The position numbers and the translations under genes were made by a program. DNA of 23,751 nucleotides from SAR116 cluster bacterium. GTDB taxonomy: Bacteria > Pseudomonadota > Alphaproteobacteria > Puniceispirillales > UBA1172. This document shows, in pieces, positions 7,477-16,004 of the stretch. The notes below the pieces were generated by a model, which searched no databases, was not told the origin of the DNA, and saw nothing but the letters and a program-made list of their open reading frames with translations. The stretch's first letter is position 1; every line of letters starts with the position of its first letter. The DNA lies in NCBI GenBank assembly GCA_002691725.1, contig NZIT01000065.1, positions 13,297-37,047 of the forward strand, in the 5' to 3' direction.

Positions 7477-8420
7477 CAGGTAAATCAGGTCATGATCTAA
7501 ATTCCGATCAGGAGTCTAATCTGGAGCATGGCGCGGCTTGGATGAAAGGCCGTGTGATTCCCATTGCTGAGGCCAGCATACCGGTTAATGACTGGGGTCT
7601 TGTTCATTCTGACATTACTTACGATGTTGTGCCGGTGATTGATGGGGCGTTTTTTCGCCTCGACGATTATCTGGACAGGTTTTTTGCATCCATGGCAAGT
7701 TTAAGACTTGATCCAGAAATGGATAGGGCGTCTATCATTCAGGCTTTGCATCATATGGTTGGTCTGGCCGGGCTTCGTGATGCTTATGTGGCGATGGTTT
7801 GTAGTCGAGGCACGCCAAAGATTGCTGGAACACGTGACCCTAGACAATGCCAGAATCATTTCTTTGCATGGTGTGTGCCGTATATTCATGTCATCAAGCC
7901 TGATATTTTGGCAAAGGGGGCGAGCGCCTGGATTGCCCAATCGGTGTTTCGTATTCCTGATGCCAGCGTCAATCCGCTGGTCAAAAATTACCACTGGGGC
8001 GACTTCACCAAAGGTCTGTTTGAGGCCAAAGATAACAATTATGAAACCGTGATTCTTGCCGATAGTGAGGGCTATATTACCGAAGGCCCGGGGTTTAATG
8101 TATTTGCTGTCAAAGATGGTATCATCATCACCTCAGATCATGGTGCGCTAGGGGGGATTAGCCGCCTGACAGTTCTTGAAATGGCGCAGCATCATAACAT
8201 CATCTCAGAAATACGGCCGCTGACCATTGCCGAATTACTCAATGCTGATGAAGTGTTTATCTCGTCATCAGGGGGCGGGGTCATGCCCATCACCAAGGTA
8301 AATGAAACGATTTATGCCAATCATGCCTGTGGCCATATTACCGATATATTGCGCCAAACCTACTGGCAATGGGCACAGAATGAGGCGTTCAGAACCTCTA
8401 TCGCCTATTTAGACCATTAA
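7473..8420 (+). CDS. Class IV PLP aminotransferase, (R)-amine transaminase-like
   Basis: A 315-aa fold-type IV PLP enzyme of the branched-chain/D-amino-acid aminotransferase superfamily. The catalytic lysine is Lys171 in VNPLVKNYHWGDFTKG. The phosphate-binding side shows ITEGPGFNVFAVKDG at about 203-217 and the downstream GALGGISRLTVLEMA. The segments VNDWGLVHSDITYDVV (38-53), VKNYHWGD, TEGPGFN and SSSGGGVMPI resemble (R)-selective amine:pyruvate transaminases (Arthrobacter ATA-117 type, from memory) more than classical IlvE or Dat proteins. It would move an amino group between a primary amine or amino acid and a keto acid in the cytoplasm. It lies divergent to the dimethylformamidase-like gene and is followed by a terminator about 190 nt downstream. 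The amine substrate is unknown. Confidence 0.88.
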   Translation: MTGKSGHDLNSDQESNLEHGAAWMKGRVIPIAEASIPVNDWGLVHSDITYDVVPVIDGAFFRLDDYLDRFFASMASLRLDPEMDRASIIQALHHMVGLAGLRDAYVAMVCSRGTPKIAGTRDPRQCQNHFFAWCVPYIHVIKPDILAKGASAWIAQSVFRIPDASVNPLVKNYHWGDFTKGLFEAKDNNYETVILADSEGYITEGPGFNVFAVKDGIIITSDHGALGGISRLTVLEMAQHHNIISEIRPLTIAELLNADEVFISSSGGGVMPITKVNETIYANHACGHITDILRQTYWQWAQNEAFRTSIAYLDH

Positions 8421-8609
8421 AAACCAGCACATTAATGGCCATTTTCAGGTGTTGCAAAAATCGCAACACAGCAACGAATATATAGCAATATACAGAATCG
8501 CTTTTTTCTTCTATCTATTATTATGTCTCTCAAGACTAGGGAATGGACCGCGCCCCATAAAGACGGCCACCAAATTTTCTTCCTCCCCCTGAAGATGCTA
8601 AGACGTTTA

Positions 8610-8656
8610 TCAATGCAAAGCTTACCAATCAAGCTTTTGCATTGACTCTTTTTTAT
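8610..8656 (+). terminator. Rho-independent terminator (long AT-rich stem)
   Basis: Left arm TCAATGCAAAGCTT (8610-8623) pairs with AAGCTTTTGCATTGA (8631-8645) with one bulged base, a 7-nt loop, then CTCTTTTTTATT. It is oriented to end transcripts from the upstream aminotransferase, or of a small RNA in the gap. Confidence 0.75.
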
Positions 8657-8721
8657 TCCTGATACTCTATCTTGGCCTTCTATCTTGCCGCTAAATTGAG
8701 CTAAAAAAAGCGGGTTTTTCA

Positions 8722-8749
8722 TTTACTGGTCTGATTTTTGCATTATGAT
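8722..8749 (+). promoter_or_regulatory. Candidate promoter for the DUF1800/DUF1501 operon
   Basis: TTTACT (8722-8727) and TATGAT (8744-8749) are 16 nt apart, placing a start about 20 nt before the coding region. It lies downstream of the terminator, consistent with an independent transcription unit. The match is moderate. Confidence 0.35.
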
Positions 8750-8775
8750 TTTTAGATGCAGGTTGAGGTCGAGTG

Positions 8776-10206
8776 ATGACAAAAGCAAATTTTTTCCGAA
8801 AGATTGCGTTTGGATTAAATACCCATCAGGCTAGACCTGATCACCCTATTGATTGGGCAAAATCGCAATTAGATAATATCCCTGATATGGTTTGGGATGG
8901 CTCCATACCAACGATCAAAGATATGCTTAATTATTATGGTAAGTTTGTTTCAACTGACCGCAGAGTGCTACGGAAAAAGCATAAAGGCGATCGCGCAGGC
9001 TATGAATCGGCTAAAGAAAAGCTTCGGAGTGAGACGGGCGAACGCTATTTTGAAAACCTTGAACTTTGTATCCGACATAATACGATCTTAAAAAGCGGCT
9101 CACCTGTTTTTGAACGGCTTTGGATGTTCTGGTGCAATCATTTTGCCATCATAGATAAAGACTTTTTGGCGGAGTTTTCAACCGGGCCGTATCATAGAGA
9201 GATTATTCGGCAACATATGACAGGTCAGTTTCTTGATCTTGCGGTCGCGGCGACAACCAGTTGGGCGATGATCCATAACCTGGATAATTCAGAATCGGTT
9301 GGCCCCAATTCTAAAAAAGGGCTGCGGCTTAAACAAAAAGGCCGGGTTATTAGCGTTAACGAAAACCATGCGCGTGAATTGCTTGAGCTGCATACCGTAT
9401 CGCCATCAGCAGGATATACTCAGGATGATGTTGTCGCGCTCTCCTATATTATGGCTGGTTGGGAACACCCATGGACGAAAAAACGTGAAGAATGTAACAT
9501 GGTCAAGTTCAATCAGAAATTACATGAACCTGGCAAGCATACCGTATTAGGTAAGACCTATAAACAAAGAGGTATCTCATCCAAGAACAAGCTTTTGGAT
9601 GTTTTAGCTGATCTGGCGCAGCATGAGCATACGCGGCATTTCATTGCCTTCAAATTATGTCGTCACTTTATTACTGACCAGCCAACAGAGGCGATGATGG
9701 CGCCGATTGTTAGCGCGTGGGAGGAAACGGGCGGTCACTTGCCAAGCATTCACAGAGCCTTGGTTGAGGTCATCTATGCCTATACTGATGATCACTTAAA
9801 GTTTCAAAACCCTGAAGTCTGGATGCTGCAAATGGTCAATTTGGCTGAGATGAATTGGCCACCGCAAGCCGAAGATATGACATATGATTTCATAGCCAGA
9901 CCTGGTTATCTCAAACGCCGACCAGAAAAATTAATGCGTGAGATCGGTCACATGCCGTATCGCCCTATCCAGCCAAATGGATTTTCTGATCTGGAGCGTG
10001 ACTGGATTTCACCTGAGCTTCTGATCAGGCGATTAGCATTACCGCAGGAATTAAGCCCATATATAAGAGGCCAGATCAATTTCGAAGACATTATTGAAAA
10101 AAACTGCAGCACGCCTGACGAGCCCTTGCAAATGATATCGAAGATGACAACGCAATTAGAAAAACTGCAATATGTTTTTCCTGGCTACTGGATGTTAAAA
10201 GCATGA
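8776..10206 (+). CDS. DUF1800 family protein
   Basis: The protein is 476 aa from the ATG at 8776; the GTG at 8773 is an equally spaced alternative. A GAGGT ribosome site lies at 8765-8769. Family-defining motifs are visible: LWMFWCNHFA at about 115-124 and NENHARELLELHT at about 195-207, followed by GYTQDDVVALSYIMAGW. The conserved His and Glu residues suggest a metal site, but the biochemical function of the family is not established. No signal peptide is evident. The stop overlaps the start of the DUF1501 gene (ATGA, 10203-10206), the usual arrangement of this gene pair across bacteria, so the two products probably act together. Length and motif order look intact. Confidence 0.88.
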   Translation: MTKANFFRKIAFGLNTHQARPDHPIDWAKSQLDNIPDMVWDGSIPTIKDMLNYYGKFVSTDRRVLRKKHKGDRAGYESAKEKLRSETGERYFENLELCIRHNTILKSGSPVFERLWMFWCNHFAIIDKDFLAEFSTGPYHREIIRQHMTGQFLDLAVAATTSWAMIHNLDNSESVGPNSKKGLRLKQKGRVISVNENHARELLELHTVSPSAGYTQDDVVALSYIMAGWEHPWTKKREECNMVKFNQKLHEPGKHTVLGKTYKQRGISSKNKLLDVLADLAQHEHTRHFIAFKLCRHFITDQPTEAMMAPIVSAWEETGGHLPSIHRALVEVIYAYTDDHLKFQNPEVWMLQMVNLAEMNWPPQAEDMTYDFIARPGYLKRRPEKLMREIGHMPYRPIQPNGFSDLERDWISPELLIRRLALPQELSPYIRGQINFEDIIEKNCSTPDEPLQMISKMTTQLEKLQYVFPGYWMLKA

Positions 10207-11336
10207 TCAATAGACGCGATTTTATTCTTGGCTCTTTGACCTTAACCATGCTGGGCTCACCGCTATTTTCGGCAAGAGCGGAGGCGCTAGAGAAACGCAA
10301 TCTTGTTGTCATAGTGATGCGAGGCGGCATGGACGGGCTGACGGCTGTGCCGCCAAATGATCCTGTTCTTGCTAGTCGCCGCCCTGATATTATGGTGGAA
10401 GACACATTGCCCTTAAATGCTGATTTTAGTCTTAATCCACAATTGCGGCAGTTCCATAAGTGCTGGCAGGATGGCCAGGCATCAATCTATCACGCCACCA
10501 ATATTCCCTACACAATGCGATCACATTTTGAAGGTCAGGATTTAATGGAAAGTGGTGGCCGTACGCCGTTTGCTGAACAAACAGGTTGGCTTGGCCGCGG
10601 CATTTATGCGGCGCAATTGGATGGGCTGGCCATCTCGTTACCCATGCCGCTTTTGTTGCGGAGCCCAATGGCTGTTGATAATTACTATCCAACGAATTTG
10701 CGCATGCCGGCATTACCTGTGATAGAAAAAGTCAGATCAACCTATCCGGCGGATTCATTGCTTGCACAAACAATGGATAAAGTTATTCAGCGGCCAGTAT
10801 CAATGTTAAAATCCACCTCATCGCGTGATGCGCATGATCTGGCACGAACAGCCTCACGCATGCTTGCAAAGGATGATGGTCCGAGAGTTGCGGTGTTTGA
10901 TATTGAAGGGTTTGATACCCATGCCTCACAGGGTGGCGGCGAAGGCGAACATGCGGATAAACTTGCTGATTATGATTTGATATTAAGCCGTCTCAAGCAG
11001 GGCATGGGTGATGCGTTTAATAACACTCTGGTTGTTACCCTTACCGAGTTTGGCCGTAAATTGGATCAAAATGGCGGCAGTGGAACCGAACATGGTTATG
11101 GAACCGCTGTGCTGCTTGCGGGTGGTTTGGTCAAAGGCGGGATGATTCATGCTGACTGGCCTGGCTTGCAAAAAAAGCAGCTTTATGAAGGGCAGGATTT
11201 GAACGCAACAATGGATGCAAGATCAATTTACTGCTCTGCCATGGCGGCTTGTTTTCAAGTTGATTTTGAGCTGTTGCGGCGTCAGGTGTTTTGGAATGAG
11301 CCGCTTGTTGATTTAACGGACCAATTATTTATATAG
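10203..11336 (+). CDS. DUF1501 family protein with Tat-type signal peptide
   Basis: A 377-aa protein. The N-terminus MINRRDFILGSLTLTMLG carries a twin-arginine motif (RRDF at 4-7) and a hydrophobic stretch, with a likely cleavage after Ala26 or Ala28 (SARA, SARAEA). This indicates export of a folded, perhaps metal-loaded protein to the periplasm. The mature part starts with LVVIVMRGGMDGLTA and later shows GFDTHASQGG near 236-245, TLTEFGRKLDQNGGSGTEHG near 279-298 and a late DARSIY, all typical of DUF1501, which is distantly similar to the alkaline phosphatase/sulfatase superfamily. It is coupled to the DUF1800 gene by a 4-nt overlap. The function of the pair is unknown. Confidence 0.88.
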   Translation: MINRRDFILGSLTLTMLGSPLFSARAEALEKRNLVVIVMRGGMDGLTAVPPNDPVLASRRPDIMVEDTLPLNADFSLNPQLRQFHKCWQDGQASIYHATNIPYTMRSHFEGQDLMESGGRTPFAEQTGWLGRGIYAAQLDGLAISLPMPLLLRSPMAVDNYYPTNLRMPALPVIEKVRSTYPADSLLAQTMDKVIQRPVSMLKSTSSRDAHDLARTASRMLAKDDGPRVAVFDIEGFDTHASQGGGEGEHADKLADYDLILSRLKQGMGDAFNNTLVVTLTEFGRKLDQNGGSGTEHGYGTAVLLAGGLVKGGMIHADWPGLQKKQLYEGQDLNATMDARSIYCSAMAACFQVDFELLRRQVFWNEPLVDLTDQLFI

Positions 11337-11395
11337 CGCCGCCAGTCATTGCGATAGACGCTTAAAACCAAAATATCCAAGTGCTAATAAATGAT

Positions 11396-11423
11396 TTGAG
11401 ATTATCGATAACTTCTGTAAAAA
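11396..11423 (+). promoter_or_regulatory. Candidate promoter with palindromic operator upstream of the dioxygenase gene
   Basis: TTGAGA (11396-11401) and TAAAAA (11418-11423, preceded by TG) are spaced by 16 nt. A perfect 10-bp palindrome, TTATCGATAA (11402-11411), fills most of the spacer, a position where a bound repressor would block RNA polymerase. Which regulator would bind is unknown. Confidence 0.3.
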
Positions 11424-11427
11424 TTGA

Positions 11428-13216
<1,789 letters not shown>

Positions 13217-13258
13217 TCATCTTCAGGCACTCATCATCAGGCACCTATGATCAGGCAT
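13217..13258 (+). repeat. Three tandem 14-bp units filling the gap after the HD-oxygenase gene
   Basis: Units are 13217-13230 (TCATCTTCAGGCAC), 13231-13244 (TCATCATCAGGCAC) and 13245-13258 (CTATGATCAGGCAT). Units 1 and 2 differ at one base; unit 3 is more diverged. They occupy the whole convergent gap between two stop codons. Confidence 0.75.
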
Positions 13259-13848
13259 TAGGCGCGCCATGCGGTCAGTATTATAAATTTGTCAATTGAT
13301 CCGGTTAGCCCGGGGCCTTCCCCGTAGCTTGCGGTGATATTGGTAAACCCTGCTTGTTGCAGATAATCACGCAGCTCGACTTCCTCAAAATAGGCATAAA
13401 AGCGGCCAAGGCTGTCGCGCTTCTCACCCTTGCCCAGCTTGAGCCCAAGATAAAACACCCCATGCGGCTTGAGCGCCAGGTGGATAGCGGCTAGATGATG
13501 GGGGAACTTGTCTTTCGGGGCATGAAGTAATGAGAAATTTGCCCAAATCCCGTCATAGGCGGCAACATCAGACAGGTCATCAAAATGACCAAGCGCTGCA
13601 TCAACGCCTCTGGCTTGCGCGGCTTCGATAAAGGCGGGGGTTGCGTCCATGGCTCTGACGGCAAAGCCTTTATTCATCATAAACTCAGCATGAAAGCCGG
13701 GGCCACAACCAAGGTCAAGGATAGACCCGCCTGCTGGCAATAAAGCCAGAAAAGCATTGAGTTGGTTCTGCTCACCACGGTTACATCCAAGCGCCGCATA
13801 ATCGCCCGCCTTTTCTGAATAGGTGGTGACGGTTTCACGATCAACCAT
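13258..13848 (-). CDS. Class I SAM-dependent methyltransferase
   Basis: A 196-aa soluble methyltransferase from the ATG at 13848, which has an AAAGGG ribosome site about 7 nt upstream and a natural N-terminus, MVDRETVTTYSEKAGDYA. An in-frame ATG at 13998 would add 50 residues without family character. Motif I, ILDLGCGPGFHAEFM, at about 43-57 binds S-adenosylmethionine. The acidic motif II region reads VRAMDATPAFIEAA, and YDGIWANFSLLHAP is the post-motif II strand. The Rossmann fold then ends in LKPHGVFYLGLK. The methyl acceptor cannot be deduced. It is convergent with the HD-oxygenase gene and follows the binding-protein gene on the same strand, but a gap of about 170 nt separates them. Confidence 0.85.
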   Translation of the reverse strand: MVDRETVTTYSEKAGDYAALGCNRGEQNQLNAFLALLPAGGSILDLGCGPGFHAEFMMNKGFAVRAMDATPAFIEAAQARGVDAALGHFDDLSDVAAYDGIWANFSLLHAPKDKFPHHLAAIHLALKPHGVFYLGLKLGKGEKRDSLGRFYAYFEEVELRDYLQQAGFTNITASYGEGPGLTGSIDKFIILTAWRA

Positions 13849-14019
13849 GTCAGCCCTTTCCTGGCTATTTAATCGCATTCCTAAAAGCTGCCGCCAGCTT
13901 GAGATTGAGCTTAAAATGCTCTCCTTCAATAAGGGGCAATACTTCGCCTTATCTTGCCATTTGACAGACCCTGTTTCAAGCCAGGATTCTGAACACATGG
14001 CTCTAATTTCCGCATATAT

Positions 14020-15624
14020 TTAACTGTCAATCCATGCGGTTCTCGCGGCCTGATAGAAACCAAGCGGCCCTGATCCATGTGGGGTAACGCCTTGAACTTC
14101 TGTTCGGGCAGCATCAACATAATTGCGGAAACCCAACGTAATATGGCCACCATAATCATGAAGTAGCTGTTGCATTTCACCATACATTTCCTTGCGTTTT
14201 GCACTATCAAGCGTTGACCGTACTTCCAGCAAGAGATTCTCAAATCGATCATTATTCCACATAGTTTCGTTCCATTTGGATGTCTTGGAAAATGCAATTG
14301 AGAAAATGAGATCTGGAATAGGACGTGGGTCCCAGCCTGATGTGACTATGGGCTTTTGTATCCATACACTTGACCAGAACCTATCGGCTGGTGAATTGAT
14401 GACGTTAAGATTGACGCCGCCTGCTTTGGCGCTTTGCTGGACATGTAGTGCCGCCGCTAACGCCCCTGATCCGGCAATATCTGATCCATGAATATCAATC
14501 GGTGTATTCTCAAGCCCGGCCTTTTTGATATGATAACGTGCCTTATCCGGATCATAAACGCGCTGTGCTATATCCGCATTATAATAGGGATCAATGGGTG
14601 CAATCGGATGATCGTTACCTACACTACCCAGACCTTTGAAGATATTTTTTACAATGCCTTCACGATCAATAGAATGCTTCATAGCCATGCAGAAGTCATA
14701 ATTATCGGTTGGTGAGCGATCAAGCATAAGCGCAAGGTTTATGAGCGCTCCCGAAGGGGCATTAATCACATAACCGATGCCGCTATTATCTATCAGATGT
14801 TTGGCTTTCTGATCAAGCTGAAGCATCATGTTGATATCGCCAGAAATCATAGCGTTTATCCGTGAGGTCACATCGCCGATACCGATATATTCCACCTCAT
14901 CAACATAAGGCCCATCAGCTGACCAATAGTTATCGTTACGGCGGAATACATAATGGCTACCCGGGGCAAATTTTTCAATTTTGAATGGCCCCGTGCCCGG
15001 CGGTCTACCGGTAAAGTCTTCCATGCCGCGTTTGACAATTTGCATTCTTGTGTCAGACATAATCATAGGAAACTCAGCATTAGGACCAACCAGATGGAAC
15101 TGTATCTGATGATTGCTCAGCTTTTCGACCTCAGTTATCTGACTAATATATGATTTTGCTGGTGCCTCGCTGTCAGGATGATTGATGCGGGCAATGGTAT
15201 GCATTACGTCTTCTGCACCAAATGGTGATCCATCGTGAAACGTCACCCCTTTGCGCAAATTAAACACCCATTTTGTAGCGTCATTATTTGCTTCCCAAGA
15301 TGTCGCAAGCCATGGCATGGCTTTTAATTCAGCATCCCGGTTAACAAGGGTATCATAAACAGTATACCCCATCATGATGTTTGCTGTGCCGTTATACTTT
15401 GTTGGATCCATGCTGTGTTGTGCCTGAGCAGCTTCAATACCAATGACAAGTCTACCGCCTTTTCTGCCACCTTTTTGGGGTGATGAGGCGTGAGCGTTGT
15501 TAGTCAGTATTCCATTAACTGCACTGGCTGAAATACCTGCTGCTGCTAATGTGGATACGAATTGACGGCGATTTATTTTGCCAGAATTATATTTGTGCAA
15601 AAGTTGTTTTTTGAAGTCATACAT
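14020..15624 (-). CDS. ABC solute-binding protein, family 5, with Tat-type signal
   Basis: Chosen start ATG 15624 (534 aa) has GGAAG 8 nt upstream and begins MYDFKKQLLHKYNSGKINRR. An ATG at 15672 would add 16 residues ahead of it. Arg19-Arg20-Gln-Phe-Val plus the Ala-rich core and a likely AHA cleavage near residue 46 suggest Tat export to the periplasm. The mature part has family-5 features: LYDTLV-like TVYDTLVNRDAELKAMPWLA, WVFNLRKGVTFHDGSPFGAEDV, GTGPFKIEKF and later the YDPDKARYHIKKAG element. It binds peptides, opines or other small solutes for an importer whose membrane parts are not adjacent; it might share the permeases at 220-3754. It is divergent from hutF. The substrate is unknown. 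Confidence 0.88.
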   Translation of the reverse strand: MYDFKKQLLHKYNSGKINRRQFVSTLAAAGISASAVNGILTNNAHASSPQKGGRKGGRLVIGIEAAQAQHSMDPTKYNGTANIMMGYTVYDTLVNRDAELKAMPWLATSWEANNDATKWVFNLRKGVTFHDGSPFGAEDVMHTIARINHPDSEAPAKSYISQITEVEKLSNHQIQFHLVGPNAEFPMIMSDTRMQIVKRGMEDFTGRPPGTGPFKIEKFAPGSHYVFRRNDNYWSADGPYVDEVEYIGIGDVTSRINAMISGDINMMLQLDQKAKHLIDNSGIGYVINAPSGALINLALMLDRSPTDNYDFCMAMKHSIDREGIVKNIFKGLGSVGNDHPIAPIDPYYNADIAQRVYDPDKARYHIKKAGLENTPIDIHGSDIAGSGALAAALHVQQSAKAGGVNLNVINSPADRFWSSVWIQKPIVTSGWDPRPIPDLIFSIAFSKTSKWNETMWNNDRFENLLLEVRSTLDSAKRKEMYGEMQQLLHDYGGHITLGFRNYVDAARTEVQGVTPHGSGPLGFYQAARTAWIDS

Positions 15625-15704
15625 ATTATCGCTTCCATTGAGGTCATATTGACCATGGTTGTAAAGATGCACCTACAATGACAATACTACTGAACAGATG
15701 TTAT

Positions 15705-15728
15705 AATTTGCGGTATGTTTTGCAAATT
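15705..15728. promoter_or_regulatory. Inverted repeat, candidate operator of the binding-protein gene
   Basis: AATTTGC (15705-15711) and GCAAATT (15722-15728) form a 7-bp inverted repeat with a 10-nt spacer, the size of a dimeric repressor or activator site. A minus-strand TATAAC (15705-15700) abuts it and could be the -10 of the gene starting at 15624. Confidence 0.35.
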
Positions 15729-15755
15729 TAAATGTGACTATGGTTTCATGAATGG

Positions 15756-15923
15756 GTGACGGTATCAACTCCTGTGATTGAACACCTCAATTTTGATTTG
15801 CTGCAGATTGCCGATAACGCAACAGGATGCTATGCGCGTCAACAAGTCAGGTGTAATTTGCCGGGATATGAAAATCAGATGCGGCTCTGGGCAAAGGGGT
15901 TAGGCGAATACAGCCCCATTTAG
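15756..15923 (+). CDS. Possible small protein of 55 aa, unrecognised
   Basis: A GTG-initiated frame of 55 codons (start MTVSTPVIEH if GTG is read as Met; end GEYSPI) lies alone between the divergent genes. The composition is protein-like, with a mix of charged and aromatic residues (GYENQMRLWAKGLGEYSPI), and the frame is open 21 nt upstream of the GTG. No ribosome site is visible and I do not recognise the family. It may be a small gene, a remnant of a longer one, or chance. Confidence 0.3.
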   Translation: MTVSTPVIEHLNFDLLQIADNATGCYARQQVRCNLPGYENQMRLWAKGLGEYSPI

Positions 15924-16004
15924 GCTATAAAACTACCTCTTGCGAAACGCAAAAAATTACTCCTAATATGAGTGTTCATATCATCATTGGAATTAAAGAT
16001 TTAC

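Larger units (their letters stand above)
8421..8775. other. Intergenic region with hairpins, terminator and candidate promoter
   Basis: A gap of about 355 nt between the aminotransferase and the DUF1800 gene. It holds a 7-bp inverted repeat (GTGTTGC 8449-8455 / GCAACAC 8463-8469), a long terminator hairpin at 8610-8656 and a promoter-like pair at 8722-8749. A 96-codon open frame on the minus strand (8432-8722) has no recognisable domain or ribosome site and is not called. A small RNA ending at the terminator is possible but unsupported. Confidence 0.5.
15625..16004. other. Divergent intergenic region between the binding-protein gene and hutF
   Basis: About 380 nt. It holds an inverted repeat near the minus-strand gene (15705-15728) and a 55-codon open frame on the plus strand (15756-15923). 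No clear terminator is visible, and no clean -35/-10 pair could be assigned to hutF. Confidence 0.5.

Noticed and set aside
8432..8722. Minus-strand open frame of 96 codons in the gap before the DUF1800 gene
   Set aside because: Runs antisense through the terminator hairpin, has Cys/Arg/Lys-rich composition with no recognisable domain and no ribosome site.
13849..13998. 50-residue N-terminal extension of the methyltransferase
   Set aside because: The extension has no family character, and the ATG at 13848 has a ribosome site and a normal N-terminus.
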